From Liquidambar formosana (Eukaryota; Streptophyta; Magnoliopsida; Saxifragales; Altingiaceae): a stretch of 64,000 bases of DNA. A program made the translations under genes and the position numbers. The stretch's first letter is position 1. Each line of letters starts with the position of its first letter. This document shows, one piece after another, positions 22,591 to 35,430 of the stretch. Under the pieces are notes generated by a model that saw only the letters and a program-made list of their open reading frames with translations, was not told the DNA's origin and ran no database searches. Location of the stretch: NCBI GenBank assembly GCA_039720395.1, contig CM077827.1, forward strand, positions 7,293,991 through 7,357,990, given 5' to 3'.

Positions 22591-25500
22591 AGTGGTATAA
22601 GAGCCTCCATGCTAGGGCTAGAACCATAATTAAATAATACGTATTTTGTATAGTTTTATGTTTAAGATTTGAAGCTTGAACATTTGTTTTGATGAGAACC
22701 ATGTTCAACGACATTAAAATTGGGTTGCTTTTATACTATGTGATTTCTACAACTTTTCTATTTATGCGCAAGAAATTTTAGATTTGTTAGTGCTTTTTGA
22801 CTGAAGGGGTTTTTTGGTTGAAACCCAAAGCTTATACTAGTATAGCTTTTCACTAAAACATGAGCAAAATTGACGTTTTACGGTTTGACCAAAACCTAGA
22901 CTACTACTGCGAGAGTCATGAACTCATATTGCTTGTATTATGGTTCTCCTTTTTTTTTTTTTTTTTTTTTTTGAGAAAACATAAAGTTATCAGAGTAGGG
23001 AAATTACGAATGGGGTCTTATTCATGTGAAATTAACATGTGTAACCTATATTCCATAATTTTTAAATAATAAAAGTGTGAACGTCATGAGATTAATGTTT
23101 TGAGATCGTATATGTCTTTATGTTATAGTGTTTTTATTATCATATTGATTGTTTTGGATGATTTTATTTCACGAAATACCACATACCAAAATTGCATGTA
23201 ATATTAGGATCTTGTGTTGGGCTTTTTAGTCCAAATCCTAACTTCATAGTAGTGATTCTCATGGCCATTAAATTAGCAAAATCAAAGGTCAACAATTATT
23301 TCACATGTGTTTTATGTATTGAATTAACTTTCCTATATGTTAATTTTGTTGAATTGAAGAAGGAATATTCATGAGATTTCATGAAGAGGTGAATCGGGAT
23401 GGAAATCCGCATGTTGGATCCGTCGGAGGTTGAATAGAATAAGGAAGGACTTGCCTGTATAACTATGTTCGTGTGGTGGTCCATATCATGTCCTTAATTG
23501 GCTAAAGTGTTACCATTGAATAATAGCATCTTGGGTGAAGATTAAGATAATGGACACACATAAGACAAAGGATCCAAATATACCAAACTGTAGATCCCTC
23601 AAGAAATTGACTTTTTTAGAGGTCATGTATATTGTTTGTACCAAACTGTGAAGTACGGGTTCTCCACACATGTGAATTTTGATGAAATACATGTGCACTT
23701 TTTGCTAGAAATTTTGATTTCAAAGTACATGCAAAAGGGACATTAATATTGAATTTTCCTATATATAAATATATGAATACTGGGACCTTTTTTCTCCATG
23801 TACATTTCTTGTTTACATTATTACTTGCCATAGCAATAATTTGTATCGTCTTTTTGATTCTAAGTCTTGGGGTTGAAACCTTATATTTATTACAATGTAT
23901 TTCTTAGCTATATTATAGCATATTGATGACCTAAATTTATCATATTTGTGTTTTTAAGGCATCAATGAATATCCTATATGATTTAGTTTGTCAATGTCAT
24001 AAAATAAACATGAGATTTATTGAGAGACAAATCAAACACCCAGAAACCCTACTGTATGACCTAGAAAGAGGTTAAAAGAGACCTCACCTCGATGACATGT
24101 TAAATCCACACGTGGATGATGGCGCGTGCAGCGTGTGTGGATTATGTTTTTTGTATTTTTGATGCACTTTTATTTAATTTTTTGGCATAAAATTTTGTGT
24201 CACAAAATTTTTAATATGTGAGCTAATGTCCTAAAATAATTGTGGAAGTATGTGACTATCCTTAGATACATGATAATGGTTAAAAGGTTTTTTGGCCTAA
24301 TGGCATTTCTCATCCCAATAAGGGCGTAGTGTTTTTACGAAGGTCATGGTTTCGACTCTCGACACTGCATAGGTCTTGCCCAAACCTTAAATATATGTAT
24401 ATCCAAGTGCTCATGTATCACACCTTTTGAGACTTTTAATGAATAATGAATATGGTGAATCCATTTCCATTCACACAAACACTACAAACTGGAACAATCA
24501 ATGGTTAGTGTAGAAGGTAAACTGTGTTGTTGATCTACTTTGTAATTCCTCTATATTTAGCGTGCAAAATTTTTGGTAAAAATTTTACTATATAATTTGC
24601 CAATGCGTTGGTAACGTGATAGCATACTCTTTTTGAATTTATTATTATACCATGAAATAATTTTTGGGTTATGTATACATGCACGAACTCAATAAATGAA
24701 TAAATGAATTTTGGAATTATTCTCAATCACATATAAAGTAACTTTAGCATGCAAATAAAGAATTGAGATTGAGATTTTTAGAATGGGCATAAAGACTATC
24801 CCAGTTTGGGAAATGTAGTTGGCCAAAGTGGGTGGTAGCTCCCAAAGTAGCCCATTCACAAAGGTTGACATAATTTTCTCATTCAAAGTATTGTGGGATA
24901 GGATTGCGTTTTTGGATTGTAGCATACAATGACCTGCCCAAAGGGGGTTATTGTGTGCGACAATTCAAGAATAGCATGGGGTGATTGAACGGAAGGGATG
25001 GATTTAGAGGGTACTTTTTACCTAAAAGTAATGGGTTTCTCAAAAATCTGTATAGTTCTTGTTGATCAGCCTCATGATAAAGATTTTGGAGAGTACCTAT
25101 TAGCATGTTGTATTATCTACCCAAAGGGGATTTTATGATGATACACCTAAAGCTCTTGCTATAATAAGACTCATAAGGTTTTAAGCTTATTTATGGGTAC
25201 ATCTAATCAATTGTCCATATTGGTTAGATAAAAGAAATGATCATCCATTATTGTAATTAATTGCATGCATTATGTTTGGTTGATATGTAATATTTATATT
25301 TGAATTGCTTCTGCAGTTTTTAATTCTTTTGCTTTTACTAGCCAAATGTCTGCAATTGAAATTTTCACTGACAATAATTATGGGAGATGAAAACAACATG
25401 TACAGATTGTACTTGGTTTGATAGACTTATTGACATGGATAATATTGAGTATCAAGATGATTATGTTATTTTCAATATCCATGATTTGAAATATGTTTGC

Positions 25501-28270
25501 CATCAATAATTATGTATCTACGATTAAACTTTGACTGTTACTAATATATCATAAAGAATTAAGATATATAGTTAATTCTTGCTTGGTGAGACATATGTTA
25601 ATGTTATGATCCTTTTAGAGGGCATTAATTTTTTGTGATAGAAAATGAATCAAGAGTTTAAGAATGATTAATGAGTGCATTTTTTACACTATTTATTGTT
25701 TTATGTCTACTAAGGTTGATGTCAAACATTTGTAATTCCCATAATGATGAAAGGGGAAGCGTTAATGATTTTCTCATGCTTATAATATTGGTTATGGACT
25801 TAAAGACCTAAATAATCAATTGATGATTAATATTGATTGCCTTTCAAGTTCCTTTCTAAGACGTAAATAATTCTCTATCATAAGTTTTTGATAGCATATA
25901 TGTTATATACTATCATAGTGATAAGATTTAATAAATTATTCTATTGTTGTATTAAGAAGAAGAGTGAGTTTATATTTAGTGGACTGATTGAAACCTTATT
26001 GAGAAATATCACCAACTGTAAAAAGTTTATGTTCATTAATGAATATGGGGTTAAATTTATATAAATTGATAATTATTAGTGATGTTGAAGTTATAATCAG
26101 GCCGAAAGCAATCGTAAGTACATAACTAATGTAGTATGTTTTCGATGATTGTGAATATCAAATGTGATTTTAGTTTAAAGATTTTTTTTTTCAATTATAA
26201 ACTAAAATTTTCACATTTGCTTTAAAAGCTACTATTTTTAGTAGTCTTGTAAATTTTCCTTTGATCCACTGATTTTTAACCCTTTACTAAAATATGTTTT
26301 CAATGGTCAAAATTATTGATCTTGACAACTATTTAGAAACTTAAGACTAAAAAAATTTTCAAATTGATTTCATGAAAGTAGATGAAAATTTTGATTTTAT
26401 GTGAGCAATGAAAATCAAATTGATTTTATATATTGGTAATTTAAATGAGAATCTTAAAAACTTTGAACATTCAAGCTAGTACTAATAAACTGTAAATGAG
26501 TAACTGTATTCCAAGAGCAAGATAGTGGGTATTACTAAGGATTGATTTTAAGTCCTTGTATATTAGTAGTACGTCTATCTAATTACAAAAGAAATTTCTA
26601 TGTTTTTTAATAGACAACAATATAGGGATGATATGCTAAGAATAATTCTTATCAATGCGTGAATATTAAGGTCAGTGAGAGTAAGTTTACCCATGATTTT
26701 ATTGTACTCGAGTTATACAGTCATTCAAGTTATTTCAGTAAAAGGCTTAAGGAAATATCTTATATATATTTTCTTTTGTTTTGTCGTATTTGAAAAACAC
26801 TTATAGTTTTCACATAAAGAATATATTTGCGCATGAAGAATATCATGTATTAGTGTTATAATCATAGATAGACAAGTTGAAAGTAAAGTTAACGAAAATT
26901 TAGTTTAGAAATGATTTATAAAGAATGTATCTTATGTTTTTGCTAAATTTGGAGCATATTAAGTACTTAAGATTATGCTCACTTAGGTTTTGCGTATGCA
27001 TTAGATTTACATACTGATCAGCAATATTTTCTTTGAATGAGCAAAAATAATATGATGATTAAGATACTTATTATGAAATAAATTTTTATGAATTTTACTT
27101 GTCCATGATGGAATTATAAATGTGATTAATTGATGGACTCGTATGAACTTTTTCACCATGATTATAAAACTAAATATCAGAACATGTATAGAGTTGTTTG
27201 ATACTAACATTTTGCAAAAGACTTTAAATTTTGTTTTATCTACAAGTTCTCAAGTGTTTATAATTTTATATAACATAAGGGATAATAAATTTTGGTGTGG
27301 CTAGTATATGGACATAATGTTCATTGTAGTAAGAGAAAATGCCAAAGTAAGTAAACAATAACTTTGGTTATAAATAATTGCGATTGATCTCCACTAACAT
27401 GTCTAGTTTATAAAATTTTATAATCGCATTAGGTTATTTTGAATATGCTAGATTAGTTGGAGTTCAAGACTATGTGATGATTGAATTTTTTGATGTAATT
27501 CATAATCCCATTTGGGATGAGGTAACCCATAAATTTTGGGTTTCTTGATGTTAAGTTTTGTGAAGTTATTTCATGAAATAATGTTTATTTGCTATTTCTA
27601 TATTTTGTGCACATATAGTTTTGTTTATGGTCGGATGAGCTCATCATGAAGAAAATCTTTCAAGATAGTAGACATCTATCTTGAAGTATAGGGGGTACCA
27701 ATTAATTTTCTTATATTATGTTATTGTGCACATAAAGTATAATTGATGTCATTTTGAGTATATGATATATGCTATATACTTATGTCTTATTGTTGTGACA
27801 TCAATAAAGATCTCGTGATATAAAGTAAAGACATAAGAGTCTCACTGGAGATATGTGAGTTTCGGTTAGAAGCATAAAGGCTTTCTTGTGAGACATAAAG
27901 AGGTTTCATGAGAAATCAAAAAGAGGGCCGATGTTGAACTTAACACAAATTTTGATCACATTTAATGTGCTATTTTCATACCACACTTACACATCATTTC
28001 AATCATTTTGAAATCCATGTTGATGGAGATATTAGCATTTGTAACTGTGGAGTGATCTTATATCGTTAAATGATGTAATGACTTTCATGATTCGGTGTTA
28101 GTATTTTTATTGGACCGAATTATGTTATTAAGGTGTTTTCATTCAGACTATATGTACGTGTGGCCACTTAAGTAAATAAACCCGAGAGTCATTTTTCAAA
28201 ATAATATATATGTATGTATTATTTTATTATTATTAGTTAAATAACAATCAATGTAGCCCAAGTGGGAAAA
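22591..28270. other. Non-coding interior of the LARD-like element
   Basis: Very AT-rich. Open frames are short and none shows zinc-knuckle, protease, RT or integrase motifs. A poly-T run lies at about 22951-22971. Confidence 0.6.
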
Positions 28271-28746
28271 TGCTATAATTTTTATATAATATCAGCTTAC
28301 ATTGATTGATTTTCTAGATTGTGAAAAATGGGTTGAATGTCTAGCCTGCAATGATATATGGTATAGCCCATTATATAATGTGATCGATTAATAAAGTAAT
28401 TGGGCTCTAGTGCACATTGGTCCATGATGTGAGATTGTGAAGTGTGGACCTATTCCTTGTAAATCAAGGAGTCCATGATGAGAAAGACTCCATAAAGTTG
28501 CTTTATAAATAAGCCAGGTCCTCTCTACACTCCACAAGTTGAAAACCCTAGTAGTCTGTCCCATTGGTGGCTGCATAAAGAAAAGAGGAGTAGGTAGAGG
28601 AAGACTGGCCTCCTAACTGTGTGTCTCTTTTGTAGAAGTTTGTTAATTGGATTCAATGGTTTCCACAGGTACGCATATATTATTTATTATTATTATATTC
28701 CATGTGTTTTAGTTTTCTAGTATGGACTTTATATATTATTCTTACA
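28271..28746 (+). repeat. 3' LTR of the LARD-like element
   Basis: 476 bp, TGCTATAA to TTCTTACA, with TATAAATA at 28504-28511. It differs from the 5' LTR at many sites, which indicates an older insertion than the chromovirus-type element at 55427. Confidence 0.85.
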
Positions 28747-29009
28747 AAAATTGCATCAAGGCTAGCTTTTAATACAAGAAATGTGTTATTTCCTAATTAT
28801 CCTATTTTCTTCTTCTTTTTTTTTTTTTAAAGGAGGTTTTGCAATGCTTATATTTGCATCTAATTAACCATTCGAGGCACATGCAATCATCCCATCTCAT
28901 ATGCAGCGGATAGTTTATATGGGTGATGCTAAGGGAGAGAAATAAGAGTTGATTCCAAGATACTTTGTTTAATTCGTAAGAGGCCTAGGACCATTTGGTC
29001 CACTCTTCT

Positions 29010-31027
29010 TGTCACGATCCGAAAATAGGCTATGGCGTGTCAATAGAAAGAAGAATAAATAAAATGAAGTTCAAGGATGGTTTATAATAAAAATTATAGC
29101 TTTATAAAATATTTTTAGAAAATCCGGCATGGTCCTGTCTGAAATAGGACATACCAAGTTCTCGACAGTTTAAACCTGTTCAATTTAAAATGAAAATCAT
29201 TCAACCATCCACAACAGGTAATTAAATTAAGCTGACATTCTAGTTCCCACAGAGTTCTATTGTCAATACAAGCAGTGTATAATACAATAAGTCTGTCTAA
29301 ATATTATACAAGCCATAAAATTGTAAAATGCATCTACACAACATCCATAATGCAATGCCTATACTAAGTTCGATGTGATGCCTCCTCATAAGAGTCATTC
29401 TTACTTTGTTCAAAGTCTGCAAAAGGTTTTGAAAATAGGCGTGAGTATAAAACTCAGTAGGATACATTTTTCAAAATTGTATATCAAGGTTTTAAAATCA
29501 TTATGAACAATTAAATAAAATGAGATAATAAGGGGTTGCATATCACAATGTTAAAATAAGTACAGGAGAACATGAAAATCATTCATAACATAAATCCGCC
29601 ATATCTGGCAATTCACAACATCATCAGTCTTTCAAATTGAATAATCCTCCCCAGGTCATGCGGGGCCCTCGCGCGTAGAAATGAGAGGTTACACTATGGA
29701 TCCCTACATGGGTCCAGAAAGTAACCTCATCTTGAGGAAACACTATGAGTCCTACATGGATCCAGAAAGTAACCTCATTTCGGGAACACTACGGTCATTA
29801 AGACCGAAAAGTACCCCTTATCATCATATCCATTTTTATTTATAATTTTAGAAAAATGGGTTTCCAACACTTATATAAAAAGTGACCCTTAAATAGTCCA
29901 TTACAAGGATTTAACAAATAGGTTTTCAAAATCAACCCATTGTATTCCAAATCATGTAAGGGTATGCAAAACAACACCAATATAACTAAATAGGGTATAA
30001 AACAAAACCCTAATTTCTCAAATATATGAATTATTAAGAAACTCAAACCCCAATCCCATGTAAACATGTATCATATCATGTAAACATGCAAAAAAACTCA
30101 TAATAATATACCAAATCATGCATACAATGGTTTACAACCATGAAAAATGCACCTACCTCTCAAATGGTAGCTAGAAACGTGAATCTAAGGGTGTACACGT
30201 GTAGATTAGGGTGGAAATCACAAGATCCATGCGTTGTGGGGTCGGACCCGAGCTCCCGTGGTCACTCTCTTCATCGTCGAGCTCCTTTCTCTCTCTCTCT
30301 CTCTCTCCCTCTCTCCTTTTCTGTCGAAAAATGGGTAAGAAACCCATTAGGAATGGGTTTAATAAGGGAAAGTGGGGGTAAAATCGTCAAACAAGCCTTT
30401 TTCAAACTGTCTGCTGACACTTTCAGACGGCTGACAAGTATTTTCAGCCGGCTGAAAATGCCCAACACAAAACAATGCTCTCTAGAATTTTCAGTCGGCT
30501 GACATAAACTTTCAGCCGGCTGAAAATTGTCTTTCAGACGACTGAAACATGTTTCAGCCGTCTGAAATACACAGACAGCAGAAAATAGACAGTTAGTCAA
30601 GCAACTCTCCATCAGCACAGACATCAGCCTTATTTTCATCCAAAACATTTAAGTAATCTTCTCCATTCTTATATTATCTTTTTACTTTAAGTTATTTAAT
30701 GAAAATAAACAAATGACCCCCCATTTGAATGCAAATAAAATATCAGAAAAATCAAATTCCAAGTATATCAAAATCTCATTTACAAGTTTTAGTATAAAAT
30801 CTGTCGCCCGACAGATTTTCCTAAAACAAACATGTGAGGAACCCAATCCAAACATGCTAATAAAATCTCATAAAATCACAGAAGTCTTATAATATTATAA
30901 ACTTCTATTACTGCTAAAAATTATATTTAAAAATAAAGATTTACGAAAATTTACTTTTTCCCCACACTTAGCCAAATTTCAGCAGCTTAAACCCTTAATA
31001 TCTTACTTTCAAATCACGGGTGTTACA
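29010..31027. mobile_element. Solo LTR, 2.0 kb, TSD CTTCT
   Basis: It begins TGTCACGATCCG and ends GGTGTTACA, with CTTCT on both sides (29005-29009 and 31028-31032). Block B has the uninterrupted site (TCCTTCTTGGCG near 34345). The TG...CA ends, 5-bp TSD and lack of an interior fit a solo LTR left by recombination of a long-LTR element, probably Ty3/gypsy. It contains a (CT)n run (about 30288-30316), six 16-bp palindromes (30421-30567) and a 24-bp near-perfect palindrome (30796-30819). Confidence 0.82.
30421..30567. repeat. Cluster of TTTCAGCCGGCTGAAA palindromes
   Basis: Six related motifs lie within 147 bp: full 16-bp palindromes at 30442, 30510, 30532 and 30552 (variants with ACGA or CCGT centres) and half-degraded ones at 30421 and 30488. 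They are in the solo LTR, where such homotypic clusters often bind host transcription factors. Function unknown. Confidence 0.75.
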
Positions 31028-31400
31028 CTTCTTGGCGTCCAAAGTCAAATGAAAAAAAAAAAAAAAAAAAAAAAAAAACAAAAACCAAACAAACAAACAA
31101 ACAAACACGATGTTTTATATATGCCGTGATTCAGTTTTCTTTTTCCACCCCTCAGGGAAAACAAGCAAATCAATAGAAAAAAAAAACGTGATGTTTTATA
31201 TATGGTTGTGTTTTCTTCTTGGCGTCCAAAGCCAAATGAAAAAAAAACAAAAAAACCACGATGTTTTATATATGCCGTGATTCAGTTTTCTTTTTCCACC
31301 CCTCAGGGAAAACAAACAAAGCAATAGAAAAAAAAAAAAAAAAAGGGAAAGAAAAAAAACGTGATACATGTTTTATATATGGTTGTGTTTTCTTCTTTCA
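31028..31400. repeat. Local tandem duplication, about 187 bp
   Basis: CTTCTTGGCGTCCAAAG starts both units (31028 and 31215). Each contains CGATGTTTTATATATGCCGTG and CACCCCTCAGGGAAAACAA, with poly-A runs of different length. Block B has one unit (about 34345-34520). Confidence 0.8.
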
Positions 31401-32177
31401 TTAATATTATTATTATGCCTTGGACCCCAGCAAGACCTTTAAACGATCCATCGTCAATGGTTTGTCCATTTCCACCAGCTCATGACATATTGTACGGTTA
31501 GGAAAGTGGGCCGAGGACACAATTAAGGTAGGAACTGAAGTTAAATTCGAGAAGGAAATCAGTGTGCTAATTACATAGATAGGCATAGCCAAAAAAAAAA
31601 AAGAAAAAAGATTACTTAGTTAGGGATGGGCATAAAACCTATAGTAATATATTTTGTTGTCTTACATTCTCCCCATGTGGGCTTTGTAACCTTTTATTTG
31701 CTGATCTTGTGGGTGTTTCTGGCTAATATTATCCTTTTGACCAAAAAAAGAAAAATCTAAATTCGAAACAAAAATTAATATCTTATTGTTATTATTTTTT
31801 TGTAGATTTATTTACAAAGGTTTTACAAGCTTACGAATTGAAAATTTGAGAGACTTTTGACTGATCTTGATGTTTTATATATCCTGTGATTTCGTTTTAT
31901 TCTTTAATTTATTCAAAGATTAGCCCAGAATACATGGAAAACTATGAAAAAAATAATTATAATAATTTAAATAATAAAAAGTTCAAAATTCAAAAGGTTG
32001 GAGCCTTGCTATACATATATAAGTTGCCAAAGTGTTGCCATCAGTTTTGGCAGATTGTATTGAGCGGTCCCTACCATCATTCTTGGTCGAAGAATGAATG
32101 AAATCCACGTTTAAGAATCGGAGGATTATTGAATTTGCTTAGTAGAGGAATATAAAGTGACAACCAACCCAGCATCT

Positions 32178-32701
32178 TGTTAGAAATATACATCTTACAT
32201 CGTCCAATATTGGGTTTGACATACCTTCATATACCTGTTTGGACTCTCCACTTATAAGTTTAGACTTTTAAGTTGGAAACTTAACATGTTATCAGAGTAT
32301 GTCGTTTTTGGGCCTATTGAACCCTTATTTGTTGCCCACGTGATAGGCCTTTTAATAAGTGGAGGGCCCAAATAGATATATGAAGTTATGTCGAACCCAA
32401 AATTTGGGCGACGTGGGATGTGGTATATTTCTAACACTCCTCCTCACATGCAGGCTTAACATAGGCTTGTCACGTGGGTGGTGGAGGGTCCAAACAGGTA
32501 TATGAAATTATGTCAAACTCAATATTTGGGCGGGTTTAACATAGGTCTGTCACGTGGGCAACAAATACAGGCTTAATAGGTTTAAGAACGACATAGGCCC
32601 TGTTTGGGAAAATTGTAACCCAATGTTAAGTTTCCAACTTAAAAGCCTAAACTTATAAGTGGAGGGCCCAAACAGGCATGGGATGTGATATATTTCCAAC
32701 A
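32178..32701. mobile_element. Palindromic TRIM-like element, TSD CATCT
   Basis: Begins TGTTAGAAATATAC and ends ATATTTCCAACA, flanked by CATCT (32173-32177 and 32702-32706); block B is empty here. The left 109 bp (to CTTAACA at 32286) is followed at once by TGTTATCAGAG, close to the iMet primer-binding site, as in TRIMs. However, the other LTR-like copies, at about 32350-32436 and 32624-32701, are inverted, and the interior (GTTGCCCACGTGA and TCACGTGGGCAAC) is inverted too. The element is therefore largely one long inverted repeat. Confidence 0.75.
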
Positions 32702-32706
32702 CATCT

Positions 32707-32803
32707 TATATAAACCACTCTAAGAGCAAAGAATACAAGTGTAGTACGTGGTACACATTAACTTTTGAAGGAGAAATATGAGCGAAGAGTAAGAAAACAA
32801 ATG
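32707..32803 (+). pseudogene. Orphan lectin promoter, leader and ATG exon (block A)
   Basis: TATATAAA at 32707-32714, then a leader nearly identical to that of lectin gene 2, ending AACAAATG at 32801-32803 followed by donor GTAAGG. No jacalin exon follows before block B begins, so this start exon has lost its gene. A second ATG-GTAAGG copy sits at 32850 after a poly-A run. It could only make a transcript if spliced to the downstream acceptor at 35990. Confidence 0.65.
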
Positions 32804-32875
32804 GTAAGGTTCCTTAATAGCAAAATAAACAAAAAAAAAAAAAAAAAAAATGGTAAGGCTCCTCTAAGTAGAGAT

Positions 32876-33952
32876 TTGTGTCCTCAAAAGTCTCAGACTT
32901 TTGGAGTGTGGCGTACGTCATTATCTCTATTCAGTCATACGATGTTTGATTTGGAGACTCTTTTCCGATCTTACCCCTAGAGCAGCAATAAAACCAAAAA
33001 GGGAAAAAAACAAAAGATGAATTAATGGGCACTTATCCATTCCATAAAGATCGTTATACAAAATCGTTGTAGCTATGTAAAAATACAAAATTTCCAGCAT
33101 ACCTTTATAAATGTTACTTGCCGATATGCATCATCAAAAGAAAAGTTCATCAGCACAATTGAAAGGAGGCCTTGTTTGTTTAGTTGGAATAGAATGTGTG
33201 AGTGAATTTGATTCCATGTAATCTAGAATGGAAAGAGATTAGAAATGGTTGTTCAAACACATTGTTTGATTCTATTCACATTTAAATTACGTAGTCCAAA
33301 CATGCTATTTTGAATGAATTGGAATGTTATTTTATTTCATTCCAACTAAACAAACATGACCTGAATGTTATTCATGAAAATGCATCATCATGCAAATCAA
33401 TCAAATCTAGTTTTTTATTAATTAATTTGATAGTCATGCTGTCATTTGATAAACCTTTTTCTATGCATAGAATGAAACAAACAACTAGTCTCTAATGAAA
33501 TTCCAAAGCATAAATTGGAAGGCTGTTATGTTTGCATAAATAGGATTCATATAATAATTACGAGAATATATCAACCATTTCAAGCATTCTATATTTTTTT
33601 TTTTCTCATTAATTCTAATCAAATGAGCATTTCAAAAAAAAAAAAACAAAAAAAAAAAAATTGAAATGGGAAAAAAATACCTAAAGAAATGATCAACAAA
33701 CTCATCAATATAATATTCCTAACTTTTAACAAGCAAAGGATCAATTTTTCAGCGATTTACAAATCAAGAAAAATGGTATTCAAGAAGACAATTTGAACAG
33801 TACCATACCAGAACGTACGTACAATCAAAAATGTGTAAGACATGAGTAGTGTAACCTACGAACGACCCCAATTCTATTTTTTTATTATTATAGAGTACTA
33901 TTATTTTTTGGCTAAGTAAACTAGGAATGAATGAGCCCTGCCAATTCCCCCC

Positions 33953-33987
<35 letters not shown>

Positions 33988-35430
33988 TGTCAAAGGATAG
34001 GAAAACACTTACACCCACACACCCAAAGGGCATTGGTAATGACTCTAGCCAATTTGGCAATGTCAACGCAACAAGATCACCCTCAAAAAATTGCATCAAG
34101 GCTAGCTTTTAATACAGGAAATGTTTTATTTCCTAATTATCATATTTTCTTCTTTTTTTTTAGGTGGTTCTGCAATGCTTATATTTGCATCTAGTTAACC
34201 ATTCTACGGACGTGCAATCATCCCATCTCATATGCACCGGATAGTTTAAAAGAGAGTTTATGTGGTTGATGATGAGAGAGAGAAATAAGAGTTAATTCCA
34301 AGATATTTTGTTTGGTAAGAGGCTTAGGACCATTTGGTCCATCCTTCTTGGCGTCCAAAGCCAAATATAAAAAAAAAAACCAAAAAAAAAAACACGATGT
34401 TTTATATATGCCCTGATTCAGTTTTCTTCTTCCACGCCTCAGGGAAAACAAACAAATCAATAGAAAAAAGAAAAAAAAAAACGTGATGTTTTATATATGC
34501 ATGGTTGTGTTTTCTTCTTTCATTATAATTATTATGCCTGGGACCCCAGCAAGACCTTTAAACGATCCACCGTCCATGGTTTGTCCTTTTCTACCACCTC
34601 ATGACATATTGTCCGGTTAGGAAAGTGGGCCGAGGACACAATTAAGGTAGGAACTGAAGTTAAATTCGAGAAGGAAATCAGTGTGCTAATTACTTAGCTA
34701 GGCATAGCCATAAAAAAAAAAAAAAAGGATTTCTTAGCTAGGGATGGGCATAAAACCTATAGTAATATATTTTGTTGTCATACATTCTCCCCATGTGGGC
34801 TTTGTAACCTTTTATTTGCTGATCTTGTGGGTGTTTCTAGCTAATATTATCCTCTTGACCCAAAAAAAAAAAAAAAAAAAAAAAATCTAAATTCAAAACA
34901 CAAATTATTATTATTAGTATTATTATTGTTATTATTTTTTTGTAGATTTATTTACGAAGGTTTTGACAAGCTTACGAATTGAAAATTTGAGAGACTTTTG
35001 ACTGATTCTGATGTTTTATATATCCTGTGATTCCATTTTATTCTTTAATTTATTAAAGATTAGCCCAGTTTACATGGAGAACTATGAAAAAAAATAATTA
35101 TAATAATTTAAAAAATAAAAGGTTCAAAATTCAAAAGGTTGGAACCTTCCTATACATATATGTTGTCAAAGTGTTGCCATCAATTTTGGCAGATTGTATT
35201 GAGCGGTCCCTACCATCATTCCTCGTCGAAGAATGCATGAAATCCACGTTTAAGAATCGGAGGATTATTGAATTTGCTTTGCAGAGGAATATAAAGTGAC
35301 AACCAACCCATCATCTTATATAAACCACTTTAAGGGCAAAAAACACAAGTGTAGTACGTGGTAGACATTAACTTTTGGAGGAGAAATCTGATCGAAGAGT
35401 GAGAAAAAAAATGGTAAAGTTCCTCATCTA
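32876..35430 (+). repeat. Duplicated lectin upstream block, copy B
   Basis: Continuous counterpart of block A without the three retroelement insertions. Landmarks: AGTGTGGCGTACGTCATT (about 32906), the TIR element at 33169-33361, a poly-T run at about 33958-33985, TTGCATCAAGGCTAGC (34091) and GGCGTCCAAAGCCAAAT (about 34350). Confidence 0.85.
35317..35324 (+). promoter_or_regulatory. TATA box of lectin gene 2
   Basis: TATATAAA, 87 bp before the first-exon ATG at 35411, in a region conserved with block A (32707) and, more loosely, lectin gene 1. Confidence 0.65.

Larger units (their letters stand above)
22122..28746 (+). mobile_element. Large LTR retrotransposon without coding capacity (LARD-like)
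   Basis: LTRs at 22122-22590 and 28271-28746 begin TG and end CA and are clearly homologous but diverged. A 5-bp TSD AAAAT flanks the element (22117-22121 and 28747-28751), and the empty site CAAAAAATTGCATC survives in block B near 34085. Just inside the left LTR, TGGTATAAGAGC (22593-22604) matches the iMet primer-binding consensus with one change. AAGTGGGAAAA precedes the right LTR as polypurine tract. The 5.7-kb interior is AT-rich, and I find no gag or pol motif in any frame. It is either a LARD-type parasite or a heavily decayed element. Confidence 0.85.
20945..32830 (+). repeat. Duplicated lectin upstream block, copy A (split by three insertions)
   Basis: The host sequence pieces 20945-22121, 28752-29009, 31028-32177 and 32702-32830 together align in order with 32876-35430. 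Both copies end in the lectin leader and an ATG followed by GTAAGG. Copy A is interrupted by an LTR element (22122-28746), a solo LTR (29010-31027) and a palindromic TRIM-like element (32178-32701), each with a 5-bp TSD. It also has a local duplication (31028-31214 and 31215-31400) absent from copy B. Confidence 0.85.

Noticed and set aside
30271..30648. 125-codon minus-strand frame in the solo LTR
   Set aside because: Its repeating peptide (LK, QPAES-like) comes from the palindrome cluster and the CT tract.
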